Source: Tumebacillus algifaecis (GTDB taxonomy: Bacteria; Bacillota; Bacilli; Tumebacillales; Tumebacillaceae). From it: a stretch of DNA of 64,000 nucleotides. Where the stretch lies: contig NZ_CP022657.1 of assembly GCF_002243515.1 (NCBI RefSeq), positions 1,479,001 through 1,543,000 of the forward strand. Direction: 5' to 3'. The notes beneath the pieces are model-generated. The model was not told the DNA's origin, searched no databases, and was given only the letters and a program-made list of their open reading frames with translations. Of the stretch, positions 45,022 through 56,500 are shown piece after piece. A program made the position numbers and the translations under genes. Positions within the stretch are counted from its first letter, which is position 1. Every line of letters starts with the position of its first letter.

Positions 45022-48000
45022 ATGACGAACAAACAGGATCTCTCACAACGCAAGTCCAGCTTGTCCGCCGAAAAGCGTGCTCTGCTTGAAAAGCGATTGA
45101 AAGGCCAACTTAGCGTCCCTGCCAAACAATGGATTCCGAAACGCACCGGGGCGGGGCCGGCAGATCTTTCGCTCGGCCAGCAGCGCCTGTGGTTTTTTCA
45201 CCAGTTTCAGCCAGAAGATGCGTCAGACAACATTCCGTATGCGGTGCGCCTGCGAGGGCGACTGCATGTGGAAGCCATGCAAAAAAGCATCAATGAAGTG
45301 GTCAAGCGCCACGAAGCGTTGCGCACCAACGTGCAACTGGTAGACGATCAGCCCAAGCAGGTGATTCATCAGGAACTGTTCGTGCCACTGCCCGTGCTCG
45401 ATTTGACAGGGACACCTGTGACGAGCCGTGACCGTATCATCGACGAGGTGAGCGGCCAAGAGGCGCGCCGACCCTTCGATCTGACTGCCGATCCGTTGCT
45501 TCGTTGCTCGCTGGTGAAACTGGATGAGCAAGATTACGCCCTGTTGCTCACCTTCCACCATCTGGTTGCAGACGGGTGGTCGATGGACGTCATTTTGCGG
45601 GAAGTGATCGTGTACTACGACGCGTTTTCCAAAGGGCAGTCGGCAGCGCTCCCCGAGCCGGAGCTTCAGTTTGCCGATTATGCGGAGTGGCAGAACGAAT
45701 GGCTGCAAGGCGATGCATCTCAAAAGCAACTCCGCTACTGGAAAGAGCAGTTGCAAGGTCCGCTGCCCGTGTTGCAGTTGCCGACCGACCGTCCACGCCC
45801 GGCGATGATGACGACAAAAGGGTCGCTTTTGCAGATCGAGTACCCACTCTCGTTGCAACAACGCATGCAAAAGGTTTGTGAAGAAGCGGGCGTCACGATG
45901 TTCATGGGACTTTTGGCAGCCTATAAGACCTTGTTGTACCGCTATACCCGGCAAGAGGAACTGCTGGTCGGAACAGCGGTGGCTGGCCGCAACCGCTCGG
46001 AGTTGGAAGGTGTGGTCGGCAACTTTGCCAACACGCTGGCCTTGCGCTCAGAACTTCGAGCAGACATGACGTTTCGTGAACTGTTGGAGCAGGTGAAAGC
46101 GACCTCGCTTCAGGCGTTTGCCAACCAAGACGTGCCGTTTGAAAAGGTGATCGAAGAGGTGCAGCCGGAGCGGAACATGGGCCACACGCCTTTGTTTCAG
46201 GTGCTCTTTTTGCTGCAACCGCATGTGAACGCGGAACAGCTAGATCTGGGCGACTTGCGCTTCGAACCGATCTGGTCCGATCAGGGAGCGGTCAAATACG
46301 ATCAGATGATGTGGCTCTCCGAAAGTGAGACAGGATTGACCGGACTTTTGATGTACAACACCGACTTGTTCGAACAGGCGACGATCGAGCGAACGCTACA
46401 GCATCTCGAGACGTTGCTACAAAGCATCGCAGACGATCCACACCAAAAGCTGGTCGATCTGAAAATGCTTCCCGATGCGGAAGCGGAACAGGTGCTGTTT
46501 GCGTGGAACGACACAGATGTGCTTTTTGCGGATGACAATCTCTGCACGCACCAGCTGTTTGAACGGCAGGTTGAGCGCACCCCCGATGCGGTGGCGCTGG
46601 TGTTCCATGAGCAGACGTTCACCTACCGCGAACTGAATGAGCAGGCGAACCGATTGGCGCATAAACTGCGCGAGCTAGGCGTTGGGGCAAACGTTCCGGT
46701 CGGACTCTGCGTCAACCGTTCTGCGAAGATGATTGTCGGACTCTTGGCAATTTTGAAAGCGGGAGGGCCTTACCTGCCGCTCGACCCGAGCTATCCGAAG
46801 GACCGTTTAACTTTTATGATCGAAGACACGCAGGCTCCGGTGATTTTGACCGAGCAAAGTCTGGTCGAAGAGTTGCCGCCGCATCGAGCGACGCTCGTCC
46901 TGCTCGACGAACTGTCCGCTTTCGACGAGTACAGCAGCGCAAATGTGCAGGGTAGCGTAACGCCCGATGACCTGGCGTTCCTGATTTACACGTCCGGCTC
47001 GACGGGCCGTCCAAAAGGTGTGGCGATGGGACATCGCGCTTTGTGCAACTTACATCTGTGGCAGTTGGACGATTTTGTGCACGGAGGCCCGCGCCGAACG
47101 ACACAGTTTTATTCGATCAATTTTGATGTAGCGTTTCAAGAAGTGTTCTCCACCCTGTCTTCGGGCGGCGCTTTATATGTGCTGGACGAGGAGACTCGTC
47201 GCGATTCCCACAAGCTGTTGCGCTATCTCGCCGAGGAGAAGATTGAGCGTGCCTACATGGCGTTTATTGCCATGCAACACCTGGCCGAAGCGGCCGAAAC
47301 GTCAGACGCCAAAGCGCAGCTGTTAGAAGTGGTGACGGCGGGCGAGCAGTTGCAAATCACGCGTCACATCGTGAAGTGGCTGGCTGAGATGGAGGGCGTG
47401 GTCGTGTACAACCAATACGGCCCGAGCGAAAGCCATGTCGTCACCTCCCACACCTTGACCGGAGATCCGAGCACGTGGCCGGCTTTGCCATCGATCGGCA
47501 AGCCGATCTCCAACGCGCAAATCTATGTGCTCGACCAAGAGCTACGCCCCGTTCCGGTCGGTGTCACCGGAGAGCTGTACATCGGTGGAACCTGTCTCGC
47601 CGCTGGGTACCTCGGACGTCCCGACCTGACCGAAGAGCGCTTTTTGCCCAATCCGTTCCGAAATGAACCGGATGCGCGCATCTACAAGTCGGGCGACCTC
47701 TGTCGCTGGCACCCCGATGGGAATCTGGAGTATATCGGGCGCGCCGACCAGCAAGTGAAGATCCGTGGGTTTCGGGTCGAACTTGGCGAAGTGGAAGCGG
47801 TCGTCCGCCAGCATCCATTGGTGCGGGAAGCGGCGGTGATCGCAGTGGACAAACGTCTCGTCGCCTATATCGTGCCGGAGCAGCCCGAGGTGAATTTTGC
47901 CGACGTGAAGGGCTGGATGATGGAACGGCTGCCCGACTATATGGTGCCGTCCTTTGCGATGTACCTCGCGGCGATGCCACTTACGCCAAGCGGCAAGATC

Positions 48001-51000
48001 AGTCGGCTGGCTCTGCCCGCCCCAGACTGGTCAAATCTCAACGAATCGTCCTATGTCGCGCCGCGCACCGAAACGGAAGCGAAAGTAGCCAACGTGTGGA
48101 GCGAAGTGCTCGGTGTGCCGAACGTCGGCGCACAGGACAACTTTTTCGATCTCGGCGGTCACTCCCTGCTCGCGACAAAAGTCATCTCCCGCCTGAACCG
48201 TGAGTTCCAAGTGGAGATTCTGCTGCGGGAACTGTTCGAAAACCCGACGGTGGAGGGCGTGTCCAGCTATCTTGAGCGCGGGGGACAAACGAAGCAGTTG
48301 GCGTTGACAGCGGTGCATCAAGGCGATGAGAAGCCACTGTCCTTCTCGCAAAGCCGCCTCTGGCTGCTCGACAAGCTGATGCCTGGCTCCACAGCCTACT
48401 TGCTTTCTTCAGCGGTGCGCTTGAACGGACCACTTGATGTCGAGCGTCTGCAGGCGGCCCTGTGCGGCGTGGTGGAGCGCCATCAATCGCTGCGCACCAA
48501 CTTCCGCGAAGTTGGCGGGGAAGCGGTGCAAGTGATTCGCCCTGAGGTGCGCGTGCAACTGCCTGTGGTCGATCTGTCGCACCTGTCCTCGCACGATCAG
48601 GAGCGCGAAGTGGAACGTCAGATGCGTGCAGAGGCGCAAAAACCGTTCGATCTGGAACGGGACGACCTGCTGCGCACCGTCCTGTTGCGTTTGTGCGGGG
48701 ACGAGCACGTCTGCCTGCTCACGATGCACCACATCATCACCGATGGTTGGTCGAACGAACTGTTCGTCACCGAACTCTGTGCGCTCTATGCGGGCGCAGA
48801 ATTGCCGACGCTCGACATCCAGTATCACGATTTTGCCCACTGGCAACGAGCGTGGATGAACAGCGATGGCATGAAAAAGCAGCTCAGCTATTGGCAAGAC
48901 CAACTCGGCGGCGCGCTTCCGGTGCTGGAATTGCCCACAGACCATCCGCGTCCGGCGGTGCGTTCAGGACTGGGTAGCCGATACCTCTTCCAACTGCCGA
49001 GCCGATTGCTGGAGCGACTGCCGACCGCAGCTTGGCGCGAACAGGGTATCACGCTCAACATGGTGTTGCTCGGCGCGTTCCAAGTGTTGCTGTACCGCTA
49101 CACCGGGCAGACAGATCTGCTCATCGGCACGCCGATCGCGGGTCGCAATCGCCGAGAGATCGAGAATCTGATCGGCTTTTTCGTCAATACGCTGGTTGTG
49201 CGCACCGATCTGTCAGGCAACCCGACGTTTGGCGAACTGCTCGAGCGCGTGAAACGGACGGCGCTCGATGCCTACACCTACGCCGATGTGCCATTTGAAA
49301 AATTGGTCGAGGAGTTGCAGCCGAAGCGGAGCATGAGTCACACCCCGCTGTTCCAAGTGATGTTCGCGATGCAAAACATGCCGCGTTCAGAAGCGAGCTT
49401 CGAAGGCGTGACCGCGGAGAGCATCATGCTCGACACGGGCGGCAGCAAATGCGATCTCTCGCTGTACGTGACGGAGGAAAGCGGCACTCTCGATGCGCAT
49501 TTTGAATACAGCACCGACCTGTTTTGCGAAGAGACGATCGCGCGCATGGCGGGACATTACGCTACGCTGTTGGAAGCGCTGGCCGAGCGACCGGACGCGG
49601 CGATCTCCGAGATCCCGTTCCTGACCGAACTGGAGCGGTCGCGCTTGCTGACCGAGTTTAACGAGACGGTACAGGAGTATCGGCAAGACCTTTGCCTGCA
49701 CGATCTGTTCGAAGCGCAGGCCGCGTTACAACCAGCGGCGATCGCCTTGATCGCTGGCGAAGAGCGCTTGACGTACCAAGAGTTAAACGAGCGAGCAAAC
49801 GCTGTGGCCGACCGACTGCAAACGATGGGCGTCGGCCCGGAATCGTTGGTCGGGGTGTACCTGGAGCGTACCCCCGAATTGGTCGTCGCTCTGCTAGGCG
49901 TGCTGAAGGCGGGCGGAGCTTATGTGCCGCTCGACCCGTCCTATCCAGAGGAGCGCGTGCTGTATACGATGGAGGATGCGAAATTGGCGGTGCTTTTGAC
50001 CAGTGAGCGTCTGCATCGTCAACTGCCTGCGCATCAATCGACCGCCTTGTATCTGCCGCTTGAGGAGCGGGTCGCGACGAACACTGGCTCGACTGTGCAG
50101 GCCAGCAATCTGGCCTACGTGATCTATACCTCGGGCTCGACGGGCCGCCCTAAAGGTGTCGCCATCGAGCATCACAGCGCTGCGACGATGATTCAATGGG
50201 CACTGGATCACTATTCAAAAGACGAGTTGCGCGGCGTGCTGTTTGCTACGTCGATCTGCTTCGACCTTTCCGTCTACGAATTGTTCGCCACGTTCGCCGC
50301 AGGAGGTCAGGTGATCCTCGCCGAAAATGCGCTGCAACTGCCACAGCTTCCGGCAAAGGCGGAAGTGACGCTGATCAACACCGTTCCCTCCGCCATCGCC
50401 GAACTGCTGCGCATGGGTGCGATCTTGCCTGAGGTGTGCACCGTCAATCTGGCAGGGGAGGCGTTGCCGCTGCATCTGGTGCAAAAACTGTATGCGCTCG
50501 GCACGGTTGAAAAAGTGTACAACCTCTACGGCCCGTCCGAAGACACGACCTACTCGACCTTTGCGCTGATCGACAAACAGGCGACGAGCGCTCCGACGAT
50601 CGGACGACCGCTTGCCAATACGCAAGCGTACGTGCTGGATCAACAGCTGCGACTGGTGCCGATCGGTGTGCCAGGACAGTTGTACTTGAGTGGGGACGGC
50701 TTGGCGCGAGGCTATCTGGGACAGGAGCGGTTGACGGCGGAGAAGTTTATTCAGAACCCGTTCGCTTCCGACCCGACGGGGCGCATGTATGCGACTGGCG
50801 ACTCTGTGCGCTGGCTGGCCGACGGCACGCTCGAATATCTGGGCCGCACCGACCGCCAGATCAAAGTGCGCGGCTTCCGCATCGAGCAGGGTGAGATCGA
50901 AGCCTCACTGCTCAACCATCCTGCGGTGCAGGCCGCTTATGTACAAGTGCGCGAAGATGGGAGCGGCGACAAACGACTTGTCGCCTATGTGGCAACGGGT

Positions 51001-52182
51001 GGCCATGCGGTCACAGTAAGCGATCTACGTCTGGCGCTCAAAGAGCGCCTGCCCGACTATATGGTACCGTCGGCGTTCGTGCTGTTGGACAGCCTGCCGC
51101 TGACACCAAACGGCAAAGTGGACAGCTTCGCCTTGCCTGCCCCCGAACTCGGCGTCACCCGTGAGCAAGCGCTCCTCGAGCCGAGGAACGAAACGGAAGC
51201 TGTGCTTGCCGCCATCTGGCAGGAACTGCTTGGCATAGACAGGATCGGCGTTCGCGATAACTTTTTTGAGCTCGGTGGACACTCCTTGCTCGCCGTGCGC
51301 ATGTTGGCGCAGATTGAAGCAGGTTTCGCCAAATCGCTCCCGATGTCCGCCCTGTTCCGCAGTCCGACGGTGGAAGCGCTGGCCGAGGAACTGTTGCAAG
51401 ACGAAGCTCAAGTGACAAGCTCGCTTGTGACGTTGCAAGCGCATGGCACCAAGCCGCCCTTGTTCCTCATCCATCCGATCGGTGGAAGTGTATTCTGTTA
51501 CCGCGCGTTGGCAGAGGAGCTGGGCGTGGAGCGCCCGATCTATGCGTTGCAGGCACCGGGGTTGGATGCAGGTCAAGAAGCGCTGCTGTCGGTGCAAGCG
51601 ATGGCACAGCATTACCTGGAGTTGGTCCGATCGGTGCAGTCGTCCGGCCCCTATCATCTGGGCGGTTGGTCGTTTGGCGGCGTGATCGCCGTAGAGATGG
51701 CACGCCTGTTGCAGGCGCAAGGGGAGCGGACGGCACCGCTTGTGCTGATCGATACTTATGCCGAACTTGAACACACGAAAGAGGACGAAAGCGCCCTCGT
51801 CGCCGCATTTTTCAGCGACATCGCGGGACTGTCGGGCACAGATGTCACACGTTTTGCCGAGGTGGCCGACACGTTGCGCGAAGCCGATTTACCGCAACTG
51901 TTGCCGCAAGCGCAACAAGCGGGACTTTTGCCCGCCGACGTGAGCGCCGAGCAACTGCTCCGCCTCTACCATGTGTTCCGTGCCAACCGTCGCGCCTATG
52001 CAGACCATCTTATGGCTACGTTTTCAGGTGACATTCTCCTGTTGCACACCGCAGACGGAGGAAGCGTCCCTGGCTGGCAAGCTGTGGTCACTGGCACGCT
52101 GCAAACCAAAGCACTTTCAGGCAACCATTTCACCTTGTTGCAGGTCCCGCATGTCCGCGAGGTCGCACAAGCCATGTTGTAA
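45022..52182 (+). CDS. NRPS, C-A-T-C-A-T-TE, chain-terminating protein
   Basis: 2386 aa, GGAGG 8 nt upstream. N-terminal docking helix (LSAEKRALLEKRLKG), C1 (HHLVADGWS, ~45-480), A1 (~500-1000; YTSGSTGRPKG), T1 (Ser1048), C2 (HHIITDGWS, ~1100-1520), A2 (~1560-2030), T2 (Ser2088) and a type I thioesterase (~2140-2386; Ser2217 in GWSFGG, Asp in VLIDTY, His in SGNHFTLL). A1 pocket: D-V-Q-Y-V-A-Q-V-V, not recognised. A2 pocket: D-L-Y-N-N-A-L-T-Y, close to codes reported for Ala. The only chain-releasing domain in the window. It probably receives its chain from the PKS at 39140, whose acidic tail matches this helix type. Hydrolysis versus cyclisation cannot be decided. Confidence 0.95.
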   Translation: MTNKQDLSQRKSSLSAEKRALLEKRLKGQLSVPAKQWIPKRTGAGPADLSLGQQRLWFFHQFQPEDASDNIPYAVRLRGRLHVEAMQKSINEVVKRHEALRTNVQLVDDQPKQVIHQELFVPLPVLDLTGTPVTSRDRIIDEVSGQEARRPFDLTADPLLRCSLVKLDEQDYALLLTFHHLVADGWSMDVILREVIVYYDAFSKGQSAALPEPELQFADYAEWQNEWLQGDASQKQLRYWKEQLQGPLPVLQLPTDRPRPAMMTTKGSLLQIEYPLSLQQRMQKVCEEAGVTMFMGLLAAYKTLLYRYTRQEELLVGTAVAGRNRSELEGVVGNFANTLALRSELRADMTFRELLEQVKATSLQAFANQDVPFEKVIEEVQPERNMGHTPLFQVLFLLQPHVNAEQLDLGDLRFEPIWSDQGAVKYDQMMWLSESETGLTGLLMYNTDLFEQATIERTLQHLETLLQSIADDPHQKLVDLKMLPDAEAEQVLFAWNDTDVLFADDNLCTHQLFERQVERTPDAVALVFHEQTFTYRELNEQANRLAHKLRELGVGANVPVGLCVNRSAKMIVGLLAILKAGGPYLPLDPSYPKDRLTFMIEDTQAPVILTEQSLVEELPPHRATLVLLDELSAFDEYSSANVQGSVTPDDLAFLIYTSGSTGRPKGVAMGHRALCNLHLWQLDDFVHGGPRRTTQFYSINFDVAFQEVFSTLSSGGALYVLDEETRRDSHKLLRYLAEEKIERAYMAFIAMQHLAEAAETSDAKAQLLEVVTAGEQLQITRHIVKWLAEMEGVVVYNQYGPSESHVVTSHTLTGDPSTWPALPSIGKPISNAQIYVLDQELRPVPVGVTGELYIGGTCLAAGYLGRPDLTEERFLPNPFRNEPDARIYKSGDLCRWHPDGNLEYIGRADQQVKIRGFRVELGEVEAVVRQHPLVREAAVIAVDKRLVAYIVPEQPEVNFADVKGWMMERLPDYMVPSFAMYLAAMPLTPSGKISRLALPAPDWSNLNESSYVAPRTETEAKVANVWSEVLGVPNVGAQDNFFDLGGHSLLATKVISRLNREFQVEILLRELFENPTVEGVSSYLERGGQTKQLALTAVHQGDEKPLSFSQSRLWLLDKLMPGSTAYLLSSAVRLNGPLDVERLQAALCGVVERHQSLRTNFREVGGEAVQVIRPEVRVQLPVVDLSHLSSHDQEREVERQMRAEAQKPFDLERDDLLRTVLLRLCGDEHVCLLTMHHIITDGWSNELFVTELCALYAGAELPTLDIQYHDFAHWQRAWMNSDGMKKQLSYWQDQLGGALPVLELPTDHPRPAVRSGLGSRYLFQLPSRLLERLPTAAWREQGITLNMVLLGAFQVLLYRYTGQTDLLIGTPIAGRNRREIENLIGFFVNTLVVRTDLSGNPTFGELLERVKRTALDAYTYADVPFEKLVEELQPKRSMSHTPLFQVMFAMQNMPRSEASFEGVTAESIMLDTGGSKCDLSLYVTEESGTLDAHFEYSTDLFCEETIARMAGHYATLLEALAERPDAAISEIPFLTELERSRLLTEFNETVQEYRQDLCLHDLFEAQAALQPAAIALIAGEERLTYQELNERANAVADRLQTMGVGPESLVGVYLERTPELVVALLGVLKAGGAYVPLDPSYPEERVLYTMEDAKLAVLLTSERLHRQLPAHQSTALYLPLEERVATNTGSTVQASNLAYVIYTSGSTGRPKGVAIEHHSAATMIQWALDHYSKDELRGVLFATSICFDLSVYELFATFAAGGQVILAENALQLPQLPAKAEVTLINTVPSAIAELLRMGAILPEVCTVNLAGEALPLHLVQKLYALGTVEKVYNLYGPSEDTTYSTFALIDKQATSAPTIGRPLANTQAYVLDQQLRLVPIGVPGQLYLSGDGLARGYLGQERLTAEKFIQNPFASDPTGRMYATGDSVRWLADGTLEYLGRTDRQIKVRGFRIEQGEIEASLLNHPAVQAAYVQVREDGSGDKRLVAYVATGGHAVTVSDLRLALKERLPDYMVPSAFVLLDSLPLTPNGKVDSFALPAPELGVTREQALLEPRNETEAVLAAIWQELLGIDRIGVRDNFFELGGHSLLAVRMLAQIEAGFAKSLPMSALFRSPTVEALAEELLQDEAQVTSSLVTLQAHGTKPPLFLIHPIGGSVFCYRALAEELGVERPIYALQAPGLDAGQEALLSVQAMAQHYLELVRSVQSSGPYHLGGWSFGGVIAVEMARLLQAQGERTAPLVLIDTYAELEHTKEDESALVAAFFSDIAGLSGTDVTRFAEVADTLREADLPQLLPQAQQAGLLPADVSAEQLLRLYHVFRANRRAYADHLMATFSGDILLLHTADGGSVPGWQAVVTGTLQTKALSGNHFTLLQVPHVREVAQAML

Positions 52183-52275
52183 ACAAAGAGTGCAGGGGGA
52201 GGCGCTTGACCGATCATCCGCAAGATGAGTCGGTCAGCGCTGTCTCCGAACGCTATAAAAAGAGGGAGGTCGCCT

Positions 52276-53493
52276 GTGAATCGAAAACTATTTCTCTACG
52301 TCAATGCTTTTTCTCACCTCGGCACGATGATGGACATGATCGTCGTCAACTCGATGATCTATGTGCTCACCGATGGCAGCACGATGTGGCTGTCGGCCTG
52401 TCTTGGGATTCGCGTGTTGGGCGGTATGCTCTCCTCGCTCTATTCGGGCGTGCTGGCCGACCGTTTTGACCGCAAGAAGCTGATGCTGTTTGCAGATTTT
52501 GCGCGCGCCGCCTTAATCTTGGGGATGATCGTCTTCCCCAATCCGACGATGATCCTGATCATCTCGTTTCTGATCGGGTTTCTCGCTTCTTTCTTCCAAG
52601 TTTCATTCAACGCGGAAGTCCCGCAGATTTTCGGTGAAGACAAAGTGCTGGAAGTCAACGCGCTCATCATGCGCTTGAGCTCGATCGCGATGGTCATCGG
52701 CTTCTTCTCGTCAGGTCTGGTGACAGAACGCTTTGGCTTTTCTACCGTATTAGCGATTGATGCTTTGTCCTTTGCTCTGTCCGGCGTGGCGCTCATGCTG
52801 ATGAAATGGGAACGCACTCCGGTCAAGCGGCAGGAGGCAAACGTCCAGGCGAAAGGCAAACTCGCGTCGATCTTCGAAGACCTGGGCGAAGTTAAACGCT
52901 ACCTGATGTTGAAACCGCTGTTGCTCACCGTCTTTGGCGTGTATTTGGTACAGACGGCAGGTGCGAGCGGGCACAACGTCGGCATTCCGCTGCTCGCCGC
53001 TGCGCTCGACCCAGCCGCACAAGCCAAGATCTACGGCTTTATCTGGGGCACATGGGGGATTGGCAGCGTGGTCGCATCCTTTTTGATTGCGCGGCGCAAC
53101 GTGGTACAAAAGCATCTCAACGGCTTTTACTATGGTTCTACCGTGGTGGCAGGGCTCGGGTTTATCACCTTTTTGTCGAGCGAAAATCCGTGGCTGATCT
53201 TTCCCGTCGTCTTTCTGGTCGGCGTGAGCGAAGCGGTGTGCGGCACGACGTTCTCCGTGTTGATGCAGCAATGTGACAACCATGTGCGAGGGCGGGTGTT
53301 TGGCGTTTCGGCGCTGCTCAATCGCTTCGGCTTTGCCAGCGGCTTCCTGCTCGTGCCCCTGCTGATGGATATCCTGACCATGCCGCAGACGATCATGGTC
53401 TGCCAAGGCGCTGTCATTACCGCAGTGATCTGGGCAGTCTGGAAATCGTCATCGCACAAGTTAAAAAAACAGCCGAAACAAACGGCCGCGTAA
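52276..53493 (+). CDS. MFS transporter, probable product exporter
   Basis: 405 aa from a GTG at 52276 with GGGAGG 5-6 nt upstream; the frame is open back to 52225 but those codons have no site. About 12 hydrophobic segments; the A-motif region GVLADRFDRKKLML lies between helices 2 and 3, typical of the NRPS/PKS-associated MFS exporters (MacB/MefA-like subfamily). Located inside the operon between two NRPS genes, 93 nt after the TE-containing gene and 13 nt before the next NRPS, so it likely exports the acylated product or confers self-protection. A second reading frame with a better RBS begins at 52206 and runs into this gene out of frame. Confidence 0.92.
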   Translation: MNRKLFLYVNAFSHLGTMMDMIVVNSMIYVLTDGSTMWLSACLGIRVLGGMLSSLYSGVLADRFDRKKLMLFADFARAALILGMIVFPNPTMILIISFLIGFLASFFQVSFNAEVPQIFGEDKVLEVNALIMRLSSIAMVIGFFSSGLVTERFGFSTVLAIDALSFALSGVALMLMKWERTPVKRQEANVQAKGKLASIFEDLGEVKRYLMLKPLLLTVFGVYLVQTAGASGHNVGIPLLAAALDPAAQAKIYGFIWGTWGIGSVVASFLIARRNVVQKHLNGFYYGSTVVAGLGFITFLSSENPWLIFPVVFLVGVSEAVCGTTFSVLMQQCDNHVRGRVFGVSALLNRFGFASGFLLVPLLMDILTMPQTIMVCQGAVITAVIWAVWKSSSHKLKKQPKQTAA

Positions 53494-53506
53494 GGAGAAG
53501 ATCAAC

Positions 53507-56500
53507 ATGACATCACCAGGCGTCTACCTGTTCCCGCTGTCCTATGCGCAGCAGCGAATGTGGTTCCTCGATAAATTTGTACAGGATGGGGCGGCCTACA
53601 ACATCACGGGCGCCGTTCGCATGCGTGGTCATCTGGATCAGCAAATGCTGACCGACTCGCTGTGCGCCATCGCGCTTCGCCATGAAACCTTGCAAACCTC
53701 GTTTCGGGAAGTGGATGGAGAACTGATGCAGGTGATCGATCCGGCCGCTGGGCTGCAAGTGCCGCTGATCGACCTGAGCGGTCTCCCAGCTGTAGCGCGT
53801 GAAGCGGAGGTGCAAAAACGGGCGCGGGAAGAAGCCCGTACCCCGTTCGATCTGGAAAAAGCGCCTCTGCTTCGCACCACCTTGCTCAAATTGGACGATG
53901 CAGAACATGTGCTGTTGGTGACGATGCATCATATTATCTCCGACGGTTGGTCGATGGGCGTGTTGATGGGGGAGATGCGTGCCTACTACCGCGCCTTCCT
54001 GCATGGACAACCCGACCCGCTGCCAGAATTGCCGATCCAGTACGCTGATTATGCGGATTGGCAGAAAGAATATCTCGCTTCCGGTGTGCTGGAAGATCAG
54101 TTGTCCTACTGGAAGCAAAAGTTGGCCGGGCCGCTCCCCGTGCTCGATCTGCCGACCGATTTTGCCCGTCCTGCTGTGCAGACCTTGAAAGGAACGTTTC
54201 AAGAATTCCAACTCAGCAAAGAAGTGGTGCACAGCATCAAAGCGTTGAGCCAGCGTGAAGGCGTCTCCATCTTCATGACACTGCTCTCCGCGTTCAACGT
54301 CTTTTTGCACCGCAATACGGGGCAGGAAGATCTGATCGTCGGCACTCCGATCGCCAACCGCACGCGCGAAGAGATCGAAGGGCTGATCGGCTTTTTCGTG
54401 AACACGTTGGCGATCCGAACCGATCTCACAGGCGAACCGACTTTCCGCGAGGTGCTGGGGCGGGTACGCGACGCGGCATTCGAAGCGTATGCTCATCAGG
54501 ATGTGCCGTTTGAACGGCTGGTCGAAGAAGTGTCACCGGAGCGCGATTTGAGCCGGACGCCGTTGTTTCAGGTGCTGTTCGTCTTGCAAAATGCGCCAGG
54601 CGGCACTGCTGAGCTGCCCGGTCTGACGCTCGATACGGTGCAGGTAGACACGGGCACATCCAAATTTGATCTGTCGCTCTACCTGACGGAACAGGAGGAA
54701 GGCATCAGCGGTACGGTCGAGTACAGCACCGACCTGTTCCAAGCGGAGACGGTGGCGCGGATGATGCGCCATTTCGAAAACTTGCTCGGTGCCATCGCCG
54801 CCGACCCTGATGCGCAGATCGCGGCCTTGCCCTTGCTCGATGAGGAGGAGCGGACGGAGCTGCTGACCGCATGGAACGACACAGCCGTTGCATATCGCGA
54901 AGACGCCCTGATCCACCAGCTGTTCGAAGAGCAAACGGCGCGCACCCCCGATGCGGTGGCGGTGGAGTTCGAAGCGCAGACGCTGTCTTTCCGCGAACTG
55001 GATACTCGGGCCAACCTGCTTGCGACCGCTTTGCAAGAACAGGGCATCGGTGCTGAACACATCGTCGGCGTGCGCATGGAGCGCTCGCTCGAAATGATGG
55101 TCGCACTGCTCGGGATTCTGAAAGCGGGCGCTGCCTACCTGCCGCTCGACCCGACCTATCCGGAGGAGCGCCTTTCGTTCATGGTCGAAGATGCTGGCGT
55201 ACAAGTGGTGCTGACCAAAGAGGAGGTCGCTGCGATTCCTCAGCAAGAGTCGGTCGTACCCCCTACCTGCCCGGCCACTGCTGACAACGCTGCCTATGTC
55301 ATCTACACGTCAGGCTCGACAGGCAAACCGAAAGGCGTTCTGGTTCAGCATCGCAACGTAGTCAACTTTTTCACTGGCATGGATGCGCGCATCGGATGTG
55401 GGCAAGGCGATGCGATGGCGGCGGTGACTTCGATCGGATTTGACATCTCGGTGTTGGAACTGTTCTGGACGCTGACCAGAGGCTGCAAAGTGATTCTGCT
55501 CTCGGAGACGGCGATCCTGACGGGTGATTTGAAGCCAGGTGCGACGTTGCTCCAAGGCACGCCGTCGCTGATGAGCATGCTGCTCGCCAACCCTGATGCA
55601 CGCAAAGGCTTGCAAAGCTTGGAAAAAATCCTGCTTGGCGGCGAAGCGTTGCCGCCCACTTTGGCCCAAGAGATCAAAGGCGAGTTAGGCGCCCGCCTGT
55701 TCAACATGTACGGCCCGACCGAAGCGACCGTCTGGGCGTCGGTACATGAAGTTCAAGATGAACAAGGTCTCATCCCGCTCGGCGGTCCGATCGCCAACAC
55801 GACGCTCTATATCTTGGACAAGCGGTTGCAGCCGGTGCCGATCGGGGTCGCAGGCGAATTGCACATCGGTGGTGCGAACATCACTCGCGGCTATCTCGGC
55901 CGCGACGAACTGACTGCCGAACGCTTTCTGCCCAACCCGTTTGGTGCAGGCCGTCTGTACAAGACGGGCGATCTCGCCGCTTGGCGTCCGGACGGCACGC
56001 TGAAGTTCCTTGGCCGTCTCGATCATCAAGTCAAGCTGCGCGGTTTCCGCATCGAACTGGGCGAGATCGAAACAGCGCTGGCCCAGCACCCGAGCGTGCG
56101 GGAAGCGGTGGTCACCGCTCTCGACAACCGGGTGCTGACCGCTTATCTCGTCCCCGAGGGGGAGGCGCCGGACAGTGGCGAACTGCGCCACTTTTTGCAG
56201 GAACAACTGCCCGAGTACATGGTGCCGTCCCTGTATCTCTTTCTTGAGAAACTGCCGCTCACCCCGAATGGCAAAGTGGATCGCAACGCGCTGCCCAAGC
56301 CGGAAGGGGATCGCCCCGAACTTGGCACCGCTTATGTGGCGCCCTCGACCGATCTGGAAAAGCGGATCGCAGCGATTTGGCAAGAGACGCTAGGCGTGGA
56401 GAAAGTAGGTATCAACGACAACTTCTTCGAACTGGGCGGGCAATCGATTCTGATCGTCAATGTTCACCGCCGCCTGACCGAACTGGGCTTTCAGATCGCT

